A stretch of DNA of 64,000 bases from Prototheca cutis (Eukaryota > Chlorophyta > Trebouxiophyceae > Chlorellales > Chlorellaceae), in the NCBI GenBank assembly GCA_002897115.2, contig BCIH01000008.1, positions 536,695-600,694 of the forward strand, written 5' to 3'. How positions within the stretch are numbered: position 1 is the first letter of the stretch; each line of letters opens with the position of its first letter. Positions 21,987 through 33,332 of the stretch are shown here, one piece after another. A program made the translations under genes and the position numbers. The notes beneath the pieces were generated by a model. That model worked only from the letters and a program-made list of their open reading frames with translations. It made no database searches and was not told the origin of the DNA.

Positions 21987-24900
21987 ATGCAGGCGCCAGC
22001 CCCACCACCAGCACCTCCGCCCTACCCTCCGCTGCCGAGCGCAGCAACGGGGGAGATGGGGGGTGGCCAGGCACCGCCGGCGCCAGAAGCGGCGCCTCAC
22101 TACCGCGGCGGTCACAACCCTCAGCACTATGCACGCCACCCGGGGGGATGGGAACAAGACCCTGTCATGCAGTCGTACCATGCCCCGCAGCCATACTATC
22201 CATCCTATCACAATCAGCAGCAAGGACGCTACTATGGGGGACCGGCGCCAGGCCCTGGGGGATTCCAGAGGTGGGATCGACACCCGCCGCCATGGGCCCA
22301 AGCCTCCGCACCGCCGTGCGTCTGTCCTTTGGGGGCCGCCGTCTGCGTCGTGGATAAACACGCATGTGATGTGTCTTTGTTCCGTTTTTCTGAGCATGAA
22401 CCAATGGACCCGCCTCTACAGGTATGGCGGCTGGACGGGACAAGGACCCGGGGCAGGCCCGCCGCCGGTGCCGGGTGGGGTACCAGGTGAAGCGCAGCCT
22501 CCAATGCCGGAGGGCCCACCTCCTGGCCCGCCGCCGGTGCCCGGAGCCCCACCCAGTGACCCGCAGCCTCCAATGCCAGAGGCCCCGCCACCTGCCCCCC
22601 ACCCTTCAACGTCAGGACCGTATCCGCAGCCTCCGGACTCTGTGGTACCCAGCACCCCCGCACCCATGCCTGCTGGCCACTCGTTTCACTCAGGGTCTTA
22701 CAATGCAGTGCCTCCTCCCGAAGCACTCCAGGCACCGAGCTGGCATGCCAGCTCGTGGCGAGCCCTAGCCAGCCGTGACGCGAGGCTCGGAGCCCCACAT
22801 TCCTGGCAGGATCGATCGAGCGGAGCAGCACCCCCCGCCGCTTTTGCACCTTCTCAACAGAAGGTCCTTGGACTTGAAGCTGCGACGGCCACAGCCGCGG
22901 CAGTGGCCGCCAAGATCACAGGTAAGTCGGTGAGAGGGGGCATCGCCGCGGGGCCGACCGCTGCGCGCCCCGCAGTTGTGAGGGCCAACGCGCCCGTGGC
23001 AGCTCGTGCCGCGGCGGCCTTGGGTGCCTGGCCTCCGGCACTCAAGGCCTATGTAGAGCGTGTGTTTGCCCGGACACCCATCAAACTCCGGCCAAAGCTG
23101 CAGCTCGCACTGAAGAGTATCGTTGCGGATGCCCAAACCCGTGGTGCGTGGGTGGCGTCGTGCATGAGCCCAGCATCTTCTGATTGCTGGGGATGGGAGA
23201 CGCCTGGGTCTGTGACGCTGGATCCCTGGCGTCTTACGTGTTTGTCCCTGGGCTGGGCTTGAATAAGAGATGGTAGATTGACCGGCTTGTTGGTCAGTTG
23301 CAAGGAGTACTGTTCTTTGCTCCGGCAGAGCAAAGAACAAGGCAAGTTCTCCCTCCCAATCACCCCCTCGCCCTGATGACTCCTTGTGCAGGTGATCTAT
23401 GGACTCGGGACTGGGACAAGCTTCCAGCACCAGACATGTCACAGTCTGCTGAGGATGCGGCGGCTTCCATCGCCATGGCTGCAGGGCCGGCGGCTCCGGC
23501 GCCCGCAGCCGCAGCGGTTTCTGAAACTGGCGCCACTGCATGGCAGCCGCCGCTGCCGCCGTCGCGAAGCTGGGAGATGCCTTCTGCACCACCCCAGACC
23601 GCCGCCCCAAGGCCTGGCACGACGCAATCGCCGGCAACCACCTTTGCACTGCGGCGGCCCCGGGGGTGGCGGGCAGCTTTTGAGGATGCAGAGGAGGATG
23701 TCGCACCGCAGCCCGCATGGCCTCCGGGCTCGGCCTCGTCACAGGGCCCCCTTGGCAAGCTGGGCAAGAAGAAGCGCAAGCAGGTTGCGTCGGCGGCCGT
23801 GCACGTGGTGGCGGCGCAGGAAGGGCACAAAGCGGCCCGGCGGGCAGACAGGTTTGGGTCGGGGGCGGCGAACGGCGCGGGCCCAAGGTGCGGAGATGGC
23901 CGACGCTGTCGATACGTATGTTGGGTTGCTTGCCAGCTGGGGGATCGTGAAAGGGGGGGAACCAGGCAAGGGGACATGTCAGAGTCCCCTGGCTCGATGG
24001 CATGCCATGCCCTTTGACGAGCCCTTGCCTGTGTTTTCCTTGTGACGCACCTCCTGGAACGCCATTTAAACTTTGCCCATTTGCAGCTCTACTATTGGCC
24101 GGGAGCGGCGGCAGCGGTTCCTGCAGGCTCTGGAAGACGACGAGGACAAGGAGGTTGACTGGGACACGTTTGCCGTCAAGGTGAGGTGGTTTTACAGCAG
24201 GGAGCTTAAGACCATGAATCTGAGGCCAGGCAGTGTTTGGTATGCAAATTCTGGCATCCCATTTGACCCCCCCCCCCCCCCCCCCAACAACACGTAGGGA
24301 ACGTCAACGTCATTGGAAAAGAGCTACTTCCGGTTGACTTCTGCGCCAGACCCGTCGACGGTGCGGCCGCCCGAGGTGCTGGAGGCGGCGCTGACGCGGC
24401 TGGTCGACCGCATTGCAGCCGGCGGCGTCACCTACTTCTACGCGCTGGATCAGTTCAAGGGCATGCGCCAAGACTGCACGGTGCAGCATCTGCGTGGGTC
24501 GCTGCCACGGCGGGTGTACGAGGCGCATGCCCGCGCAGCGCTGGAGTATGGTGACATGGGCGAGTTCAACCAATGCCAGGGCCGCCTGGCTTGGCTAGCG
24601 ACACTCGAACAGGAGGAGCTCCGGAAGAAATCGGGCGATAAGAGGGTAGGGACTGGACTCGGGAAGAACAAACTCAACGCCGACTCGCTGGACTCCCAAC
24701 CACAGCGGTCTGGCGATGCAGAATTCATGGCTTATCGGGTGTTGTACCAGTCGGTGCATGCGGCGCAGGGCGAGGGCCTGGCGTTGCTACGCACGCTTGG
24801 CACGCTGCGCCCTGCCGACTACGCCACGCCCGAGGTTCGGCACGCGCTGCGGGCTCGAACGGCGCTGGCGGCTCGGGACCTGCCCCGGTTTGTTGCCCTG

Positions 24901-25466
24901 CGGTCTACAGCGCCGGGGCTGGGCGCTGCGTTGATGGACCTGGCGCTGCCGGAGCTGAGGTTCGATGCCCTGCGCACGCTGTGCACTGCGTTCCGGCCGG
25001 GGCTGCCTGTCACGGGACTGGCACGCATGCTGGGGTTCACCTCGAGTGATTCCGGGGTTGGGGGCGCTGAGGTGGCTCGCGCCTCCTCCGATGGGAAGGA
25101 ACCTCTGCCAGGCTGCTCCTCGCTGCGTTACACCAGCGAGTTCGACCCCGAGGCAAGCTTGGCTTTATTCATTCGTTTTGGCTCACCTTCCGAGTGTGTG
25201 CTTCCACAGTCCCACACAAACCACACACGTACTCATCCTCTTCCAATAACAACATGCAGGCTGACGAGGAGGCCGGAGCAGCAAGGTGCATGGCATGGCT
25301 AGCAGAGTGTGGGGCCGTGATTTCCAGCGACCCCGGCACGGGTGACCCCGTCCTGGACTGCAAGGCCAGCGCCAGCTGCATCAGCAAGCCCGTGGACAAA
25401 GAAGCCGTGGCCCACGGCGATGCCAACCTGGACATTGGCGACTTTCTCAAGCAGATGGGCATGTAG
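21987..25466 (+). CDS. SAC3/GANP family protein (SAC3A / LENG8-like)
   Basis: The N-terminal third is Pro/Gly/Gln/Tyr-rich and disordered (exon from 21987 to about 22272, then about 22422-23142), ending in ALKAYVERVFARTPIKLRPK. A further segment (about 23393-23890) carries the basic KLGKKKRKQV. An exon at about 24087-24180 reads TIGRERRQRFLQALEDDEDK. The SAC3/GANP core starts near 24310 with LEKSYFRLTSAPDPSTVRPP. It contains YFYALDQFKGMRQDCTVQHL, EAHARAALEYGDMGEFNQCQ and EFMAYRVLYQSVHAAQGEGL. It ends DIGDFLKQMGM at 25466. This is the LENG8/SAC3A branch, tied to mRNA export and nuclear mRNA surveillance, rather than the TREX-2 scaffold itself. One intron holds a run of 19 C at 24267-24285. Confidence 0.9.
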
Positions 25467-25853
25467 TTGGGCGGTGGGGGGGAAGCGGGTTGCACCGGGC
25501 GTAGTCAGAGCTGGCGGAGAGGGGAGGCCAGCTAGCAGGACACAAGAGAATACGAGCAAGGCAGAAGGGTGAGCGGCCATGGGACCGGCCTCAAGGTAAG
25601 ACGCCAGGCGGGCATGGACGCGGCGACACGTGACGCAAAGCTACTGGGCATTCTAGCAGCTTGTAGGAGAGCCATGGGGCCTGTGCTCCTGGGATAGGGT
25701 CGGCCTTCCAACTGTGCCCTGGCAATTCCTTGCGCGACCCCTGCATTGCCGGCCAGATCACACGCTGCACACATGAATGCACTGACCGAGCAATGAGTTC
25801 CCCGACGGATGATGATGTAAGAATGTTTGAGGCGCAGCTGTTACGGACCTCAA
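25467..25853. other. Convergent 3' flanks of SAC3-family and APC13 genes
   Basis: A 387-base gap between stop codons. No gene was recognised. Short plus-strand frames here are antisense to the APC13 last exon or lack any motif. Confidence 0.5.
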
Positions 25854-26171
25854 TCAGATGGGCAGGGCACTCAGCCCAGATTCTTCCCACCGCTGCTGCT
25901 CAGCAGCTTGGGTCTCTTGCTCCTCCTCCTCGGGGACATGGAGACTCCTCATGCCGACGGGTAGCTCGATCTCTACGGCCAGCAATGCAGATGGCATCGC
26001 TCAGTGGACATGGTACAGGTAAGCCCCACAAAGCACAGCACCCATAGAAGGAAACTCATGAGTCCATATTCCCTCACCGTCATCCGACAGGGAGTCCCTG
26101 GCCCACTCCTCATCGACAATGTCCAGCAGGCGGGGCTCTCGCACAAGTGCAAAGTGCAGCGTCGAGCTCAT
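25854..26171 (-). CDS. APC13: Anaphase-promoting complex subunit 13 (BONSAI)
   Basis: Two exons, 26078-26171 (94 nt) and 25854-25972 (119 nt), join across a GT-AG intron to exactly 70 residues. The N-terminus has PRLLDIVDEEWARDSLSDD, the signature of APC13 (the plant form has LIDIVDEEWMRDTLPDD). Exon 2 gives EIELPVGMRSLHVPEEEEQE, which matches the second conserved block, and ends ESGLSALPI at a TGA. APC13 is a small, extended scaffold subunit that stabilises TPR subunits of the APC/C ubiquitin ligase. Its length matches plant orthologues (about 60-75 residues). It sits 292 bases downstream of the CAF1 stop on the same strand. It is easily missed because each exon is short. Confidence 0.88.
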
Positions 26172-26463
26172 GACGCTGAACAGGCAGGGAACTCGCCTGA
26201 GGCTACCGTTCGAGCGCGTGCATGATCACGGCGATCAGGGTCACATGATCCATGCAGATCTTGGAATTAAAAGCGGAAAAATTTGCTCGCATGGTGTATA
26301 TGGTTGAGGGACCGCCCGTTGCGCTGGGAAACTCGAGAAGAACTCCCTGGCCATCCGACCACTTTTTCCATGGGAAACCGAACGAACGCGGTGAGCCCTG
26401 AACCTTTGCACGCACTCATGATCCGCCTGCAACTCTCTCATAACTATGCTTCTTTGGCATTTT

Positions 26464-27520
26464 TTAATCCGCATGTCCTAGCAACTCGTTGTTGCCGTCC
26501 ACCCCCAGGCCATACAATACGCCCTCGTGCTTCTTTATCCCGGCCAGGCCGTTGAAGTGCTTCTCAGCCAGCCGGATGAAAGTGGCGCTTGTCAGCAACG
26601 AATCAGAGCCCGCCTGTTGTGAGGTGGGGTGCAGGATGTTGGCAACACGCAGCACCACCATGGCCTCGCTGCTGGGCAGGGGATCGTGCTGGATCCAGGC
26701 GCCGCGGGCCAGCGCATCGTGCTACCCCGCCATCCTGCCCATCGTTCCGCAGAACTCTGTCCAGTCCACCGAGTCATTACCCACAACCGGCATCCTGAGC
26801 CCCAAACCACTTTGCACACCTGGTGTTGCGGTCCAATCCGCTCGACGTCCAAAACCTCGGCCAGCTTGTTCAGGCCGCCATGCAGGTTGTCGCAGAATTT
26901 CATCAGGTATTTCATGTCGTACACGCTTGGGAAGAATATCTGCATCGGGATGGTGTATAATTCTTATTTATTTATGTTTATCTATTTTTGGCAGGATTAT
27001 GTGTGCGTGCTTGCAATCGGAAGCAGGGGGGTGGGGGGGTGGGGGGGGAGGGGGGGGTTTACATAGATGCAGGATGTACCCCCACCCACAAAAAAGGAAA
27101 AATGAGAAATCCCCCAACAAAAACCCCCAGATCAACAACCACCCAACCGCAGCCCACCTTGAGCAGCTCGAAGAAGTCCTTCTCCGTTTCCGGGAGCGTC
27201 CCCCCCGTGAGTGTGCGCATGAGGTACCCAAAGTCGTAGCCGGCGTGAAAGGTGACCCACCGCACGTCCTCGTTCAGCACGACACCAGAGACGGTGAGCA
27301 GCGCACCAAACCGCCGCACGTCCACGCCCCGGACCTCATTCATCCCAAAGTCAATGCCCGACTGCTTCAGCAAGTCGATGCTGTCCTGAGCATACATGTC
27401 GTCCCGCAACCGAAACTCCCTGCAAGAATCATTGTTTGCTTGAATATGTTGTTGGGATGCAGCTTTCAGGAAGAGGGGTATGGTACAGAGCCACGAGATC
27501 AGGGGTTCCCCCCATCAAGG

Positions 27521-27618
<98 letters not shown>

Positions 27619-28293
27619 ACAAAAGACAGTCCCCTCATCCCCGCGCACCGAAAATTGAACTGCCAGACGCAGAGCTCATTGTTGATGCGGGGAAGGTTGC
27701 CTTGCTCGTCAGAAAAGGTAAACCCAAGCTGGATCATCTTGAGCATGTTCACATTCAGGCTGTGGCGAGCAGGGGCATAGGCATGGGGGCAGATGAGAAA
27801 ACGGGCCTTGGTCGGCGAGATCAAGCATAATGCCGGGCCGTGCGACGATCTCATGCGTCGCACACGACATTTTCCCCGATAAGGCATGGCCATGTCACAT
27901 GTGCATGGAATCACATCTCATAGACACGCACAACATTGCCAAAAGCGCACCGGAGCTGGTGATACAGGTACTCCCCGCTGTTCTTGAAGTTGCCCACAGG
28001 TCTTGCCACGACCCCTGGGAACTCCGTGTCCATCGCCAGGTATGGATAGTCGTCCACAATGCTCCGGATGATCTGCGTGGGGCCATGGGCTCGCTGCTTG
28101 AGCCCAGTGCTTCACATCCACCCAGCAACGCCCGCCCAGGAACCCCACAGAGCCCCAACCAGTCAGGACCTCTCACCTGCATCTCCTCCTCCAGGTTGTC
28201 ATCCCAGACTTCCCGTACTCGTAGGATGTCCCCATCGGGAGTCTGCCCCGTCAGAGAGCCGTCAGCGGCTGCCGTTTGAGTCTGCACCACCAT
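26464..28293 (-). CDS. CAF1: CCR4-NOT deadenylase CAF1/POP2
   Basis: Six exons join in frame: 28177-28293, 27951-28072, 27649-27759, 27158-27419, 26820-26939 and 26464-26613, giving 293 residues. The start has [12 protein letters not shown]. The DEDD nuclease residues are visible in [12 protein letters not shown] (D, E), [13 protein letters not shown] (D) and [12 protein letters not shown] (D). Other hallmarks are [37 protein letters not shown] and [16 protein letters not shown]. The enzyme shortens mRNA poly(A) tails in the CCR4-NOT complex. The third intron (27420-27648) carries a 95-base C run, so the pre-mRNA contains poly(G). A neighbouring intron has a G-rich stretch on the + strand at about 27025-27060. 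Confidence 0.96.
27523..27617. repeat. Pure poly(C) tract, 95 nt, inside a CAF1 intron
   Basis: An uninterrupted C run on the + strand, wholly within the third CAF1 intron. The transcript is made from the other strand and would contain about 95 consecutive G. It lies about 30 bases from the 5' splice site of that intron. Confidence 0.9.
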
Positions 28294-28799
28294 GTACCCG
28301 GCCTTGATCCTCCGCGCATACCCAGCCGGTCTGTATCGGAGCTCGGGGGATGAAGGGTCCTCTGGTCTCTCCTAAACAACCAGATGAAGGCGTCCAGGAG
28401 AGTCGAAACCCCGCAGGCAGGGGCCTGCGATGCCACCGACGAACACGGACGAGGCAGGCGCTCCCAACGACAGGTCTCTTCCACTGCGTCCCAGAGTTCG
28501 CTCAGCCTATCCTGCCACACACGATAACTGTCGCAGGACGAGGACGATGCTCCATTCGAGACGGGCCTGGGCCTCCGACTTGCCAAACGGACGGCTCCGC
28601 CCTGTTTCACGGAGGTTCTCGGCTCGGACCGGGATCGCGATCAGGGAGAAACCCCTCGAGACAACTTGCTTCCTGGCGCGACCGCTTAACCCTCTGTCAA
28701 GCGTCACTGCCGTTTCAGTGTAATGGTCATGCATCATTTGAAAGAATGCACATCTGAAGAAAGGATACACAGTTGCATTGAAGGGAGTTATTGACCACC
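28294..28799. other. Gap between photolyase and CAF1 genes (same strand)
   Basis: These 506 bases contain the CAF1 promoter side and the photolyase 3' flank. Open frames on the minus strand here show no recognisable motif. Confidence 0.4.
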
Positions 28800-31700
28800 T
28801 CACGCCTCCCTGTCATTCGCCGCTGCAGGTCGGCCACCAGAGGTCTCCGTCCCACCCGCTGCGGCAACAGCTCTCACTAGCGCCTTCACCTGCGCAATGT
28901 ACCTGTCGACGTCAAACTTGCGCTTGCACCCGTTGTAGTTCATGTACCTGATCTTGCCAAAGACGTTCCGCTCCTTCCAGCCCTGCATGGTGGTGGGGTA
29001 TGTAGGGCGGCATTGTTGGAAGCGGTGCATTGAGGCAGCTGTTTGGGAGCGGCACATTCGGCAGGCAATCGATCGGGTGGCTGCTTGCATGCATCGGTGT
29101 GAGGATTCCAGATCTTTGGGTTCCCAGCACAGAAGCGGGCATGACCGCCCCAAACGCAACGAGGGATGGCACCGTGCAGTTTTGAGTGCGACTCCCAGGC
29201 GCACACAGAAAAGATGGGAAGCAAAAGCATAGCACGGAAGATCCCAATGGCCATCGCTTCCATCCCCCAAACCCCAAACCCACACCATGTCATGGATGCC
29301 GTAGATGGACCACATGCACCCGACGACGCCATTGGGGTCCCTGCCGTCAAGCTCGTACTTGTCATTCAGAAACAGCGCCGTTGCAAGTGCCTCGGCCGGT
29401 GTCGCCGACCACTGTAGTAGTGGGGGCAGGCGGGGCAGGCAGGGATCGAATGGATCCTATTATGGAATTGACGTGGTGTGACGGCGATGCCGCGTGCGTC
29501 ATCCCGCCAAGCACCGCATGCAGTTGGCCTCCACCACCACGCGCCGTCCTCAACGACCACGACGACATACATACCTCCAGGATTTTTTTTGCCCAGTACA
29601 TGCGCATGAAGCCATGCATCTTGCCAGTGTGCACCATCTCCAACTGCACAGGCAGCGGTGGGGATGTCTAGGGCTGGGTGCGGCAGAGCCAGTACCGTGT
29701 GCCTCCCTGGCCACGGGCTTGAAGCAGCAGACACTACGATCGCTGCAACGTAGAGGCATTTCAACACCAGATGACGCGGCCAGGGCTGGGCTTTCAACAA
29801 GAGTGCCACCCACCCACCTGCGCTGCATTCCAAAGCTCATCATGCGTTCGGGCCGCCTCCCACTCCTCTCTGCACGTGGGGGTTAACAGATGTGCATTGT
29901 TCAGAAGAGCCCAAGGTATGTTCCACAGAGGATTGATGCTGCTCCATGCATGAGCATGCTCCGGTCATCGGCACGGCTGTTGCCATTCCTGCTGCATCCC
30001 TGGAGAGGGCTGTGAGCAAATGTCCCTCCGCAGGACCGCCCCCTTCCCTCGTTTTGCTCCTGCTGCACACCGGGAGTACAGAAATTCACGCTGGTCCCCA
30101 AGGTGGTCCCGCAGAGTCTCACGAGCCCAGGCCGCAGCGCCCCGATCGTCGTCGTAGTTGGGCTCGTAGTGGACATAATTCTCTGCAGTCAGGGGCAGTT
30201 ATACTGGGTTGGGAGCATTGCTGTTACTGAACTGTGGCCGCGACAAGGATGATGCCGGTATGCCATGCCCAGATATCAGCTCATTTCCCCTCCCTTGAAT
30301 TCACAGGAGCGCTCGAGTCCGGCCGCCATCCTCAAAGCAAAAATCAAGAGCACCCACCTGCGAGTTCCCGGCGCACAACGAGCTCCTCCATGAACGCGTC
30401 CACCGAATCCTGCGAGCAACCCCCGGCACGGCGGGGACATTTGACTGTGGCTCCATGAACGGGTCCGGTCCACGAACTGTTGCATCGCAGTTTCATTCGA
30501 ACAAACGCAGCCCAACAGCACCTACCCATGCCCTTGGGGCAAAACCCTAAAACCCTGAGGCCGCAGGACACCCCCCACGGACTGCGTGTCTGCCTCGAAG
30601 TCTTCTCGCCTCAAAGGCTGCCCGCTGCGGCGCCAGCTGTCCGAAATGGAGGTAGGGGGACAAACCGGACAAGCTCCCTGTGTCGTGCGTGGCCGCGTCA
30701 TTCTTGGATGCCAGAGCGAAGCTTGTTGAGGAGGGGCATCCAGACATTCACAGGGTCTCGCCGGAGTCCTCCCAAGTCTCAAAGCATCCTCATCCACACA
30801 CATCGCAAGGGCGACCCCGACCCGGGGGACACACCGGAAGAGGCCGGATCGTTCCGGTGGGCTGCGTAATTCCTCAGCCTCTCATCTGAGAGGAAATCCC
30901 TCAGCACCTGAGGGGTTCAGAAGTGGGTCTATGGCTGACTTGGGTGAGTGCAGGGACTCCTGCTCTCCCAGTCTGATTGTTGCGAAGCGACGCATAGAGA
31001 TGGGAGTCCCAGTTTTGCAGCCCTCCTGCTGACCTGACGTGCGGCTGCCTCGCCGGGGACAAAAGCTTGCACCTCGGGCACATCCCTGCCTCTCTCCCAG
31101 ACCTCCCTCAGGATATCTTCCCAGTCGATGGGGTCGGGCTCAGGGCCAGTCCAGGCAGTGCTCTGGGTGGGCAGCGGTGGGATGTCTGTCAGAAACTGAC
31201 GCAACAGCCGATTGATCTTGGGCCGGATGGTCCGAGCCGCCGTTTCTTTTTTGTCTGCAGGCGGTTTCATGCGTCGGGGTGCGGGTTGTCGCCCATGCTC
31301 ATGTACTCAATTTGTGGTTGGCTGAAGAGAGCCCTGACCACCCCCCGGGTCAAGGACTCTGTGCACATCCCTACGACTCCACAGCACACAATAAATGCCC
31401 TTTCACAACACAGCCACCCAACGTGCTTGAGGCCACCCAGACGGGCACGATGTTGTGCGTGTCCACTTCATCAAAGACGACATCATCCATCAGAACCCCC
31501 GCGACCTGGGAAGACGGGGGGCGTCGCTTTGGAATTTACGAGGCTCTGGTCTGTGCAGGCCCGCTTTGATGCCTGGGTTTTCCCGGGTGCCACCGTCGAC
31601 CGAACGCATTTTCCATTCTGGAACCCGGGGGGGCAAGGGCCTCCTTTCCCAACCAAATGTCTCCAGTCAGCCAGGAACGCACCCCATCGCGCCACTGCCG

Positions 31701-32622
31701 CCCCGTGCGCAGGGGGAGAAAGTCCGCCACCAGGGCACCGGCCCCCAACTTCCGTACGAGCCTCGGAATGTTCTCGACCGGGTCACCTGCCCGTGGGTGT
31801 GTGTGGGAGGGTGGGGGGATCTGTCCGCCATGCTGCCGCCCAGCCCTGCCGCCTCACAGTGCACCCCCCATGTGTGGAGGGCGGTCAAAGCATAACAGCC
31901 TGCATCTCGTATCGCGGAGGAACAAGACTGGAGCAAGTCGCCCCCCTGGGTGTTCCAGCCACCTTTGACCAGGAAGAAAGGGATTCCCTTGTCTCTCAGT
32001 GTGGCCTCGACTTGTCGCAGGCCTCGAACCAGAAAGGCAAACTGGCGTGCCCCGGCATTCATGTACTCCGCAACCTGGTGCCATTTTTTTGGTTTNTTTT
32101 TGGGGGANGGGGGGGGGGGGTAACTAACTTACCGTTTGCACTACTCAGGTACATGTATATTGCAATATTAAGCTTGCACTGCTTGCATCACTGTGCCCTT
32201 GACCTCATGAAGGGCATCCATCCATAGCAAGGAAATGCCCAATGGCCCCACCAGGTTGAAGATGACAGCGACGGACGAGCCTCTCGACCGTGCGAGGTCA
32301 AATGCATGGTGCAGGGCCCAGTTGTCTGCCGCCCGCTGATCACGTGACATCCTACAGATTGGAAAGAGAATTCCAGAGCCGACCCATGGGATACCAGGCA
32401 ATCAACTCTGGAATTGTGCAGGGAAAGAACGACACCTCTCCCTGAGCCCATGTCACACTGCCACACAACCCCTCCACACCAGTACAGCACGGGTCCCTGG
32501 CCCAGTTCGCCATGCCGAAGCGTGCGCACTCGTCGTGCATCCACCACGCATGGGGGCGGCGTGCCGCCGTGCCCAGGTGGGGGGGCATGCAGCGCTGCAT
32601 CCCCCCGGCCGCGCTTGACCAT
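28800..32622 (-). CDS. PHR2: Class II CPD photolyase
   Basis: A multi-exon gene. The first exon (from 32622) is Arg-rich and reaches [11 protein letters not shown]. It is spliced to [20 protein letters not shown] (about 32355), the class II photolyase N-terminal signature. Later blocks are [20 protein letters not shown] (about 32060), [33 protein letters not shown] (about 29340), [19 protein letters not shown] (about 29640) and [17 protein letters not shown] (about 28980). The middle has [12 protein letters not shown] and [14 protein letters not shown]. It ends at 28800. The enzyme repairs UV-made cyclobutane pyrimidine dimers using FADH- and blue light. One intron contains two ambiguous bases (32096, 32108) and a G run, so the assembly there is weak. 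The symbol follows algal usage. Confidence 0.93.
32096..32120. other. Ambiguous bases and G run in photolyase intron
   Basis: Two undetermined bases (32096 and 32108) flank a T run and a G run. This marks a low-quality stretch inside an intron. Confidence 0.8.
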
Positions 32623-33332
32623 GGTGTGAGATGCTGCTGCAGACTGAAGACGACTAGGGCATGTATGTCTCAATACTAGGGTGTGTGTGCATGGTGCTTC
32701 GGGGCCACAGAGATACCAAATGGGCGCCGCCCAAGGCCCTCCCCCGAGGATCAGCTTTCGGAGAGTTGCCACCCTGGCTGGTGAAGCCTCTCTCACGATT
32801 GATTGAGCAACACCGCGTTGGGATGAATAGCAACAGCCCCAGGAATGGACACCAGCTAATGGCAAAAAAACATTTTACATTGGAGACGCCCGCTCGACCG
32901 AGGGATTGGGGGAAAAATCCGTCCGCGCCCCCCGCACGATCCAATTCGATCGGGCAGCCGGGGGGAACCTGCACCCAGCCGTAACCGCGAGATGAGGGGC
33001 CCGGACAACAGTTGACCCCGGCTGTCGACGTGTCCACCCAGTCGTGTCGAGTCAGCATTTCGTAAGCCACGTTGGCATGCTGTCTCGCGTTGGATCGCTT
33101 TGCGCTTCGGGAGGCCGCTGCTTTCACACACTCGTGCGTCCTTGTGCCAACATTGTGAGCCCGCGGTGTGGAGTCGCAAAGGGCTCCACACAGCGGGCGT
33201 TGAGCTTTCGTGTTCTTGCGAGACGAGGCACGCCCCCGCCTCTCCTTGCGCAACAGGCCATCAAAGCAAAGCCACGCTCCATCCTCGCGCCGAGCCCCAT
33301 CACCGCTTTCACCAGAGAGGCCGGCAACCACC
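32623..33332. promoter_or_regulatory. Divergent intergenic region, photolyase / bZIP
   Basis: These 710 bases lie between outward-facing starts of a light-dependent repair enzyme and a bZIP factor. No motif was identified with confidence and no gene is supported here. Confidence 0.35.

Noticed and set aside
27429..27914. Poly-Gly and poly-Pro frames over the second C tract
   Set aside because: The tract lies inside a clearly defined CAF1 intron whose flanking exons join in frame.
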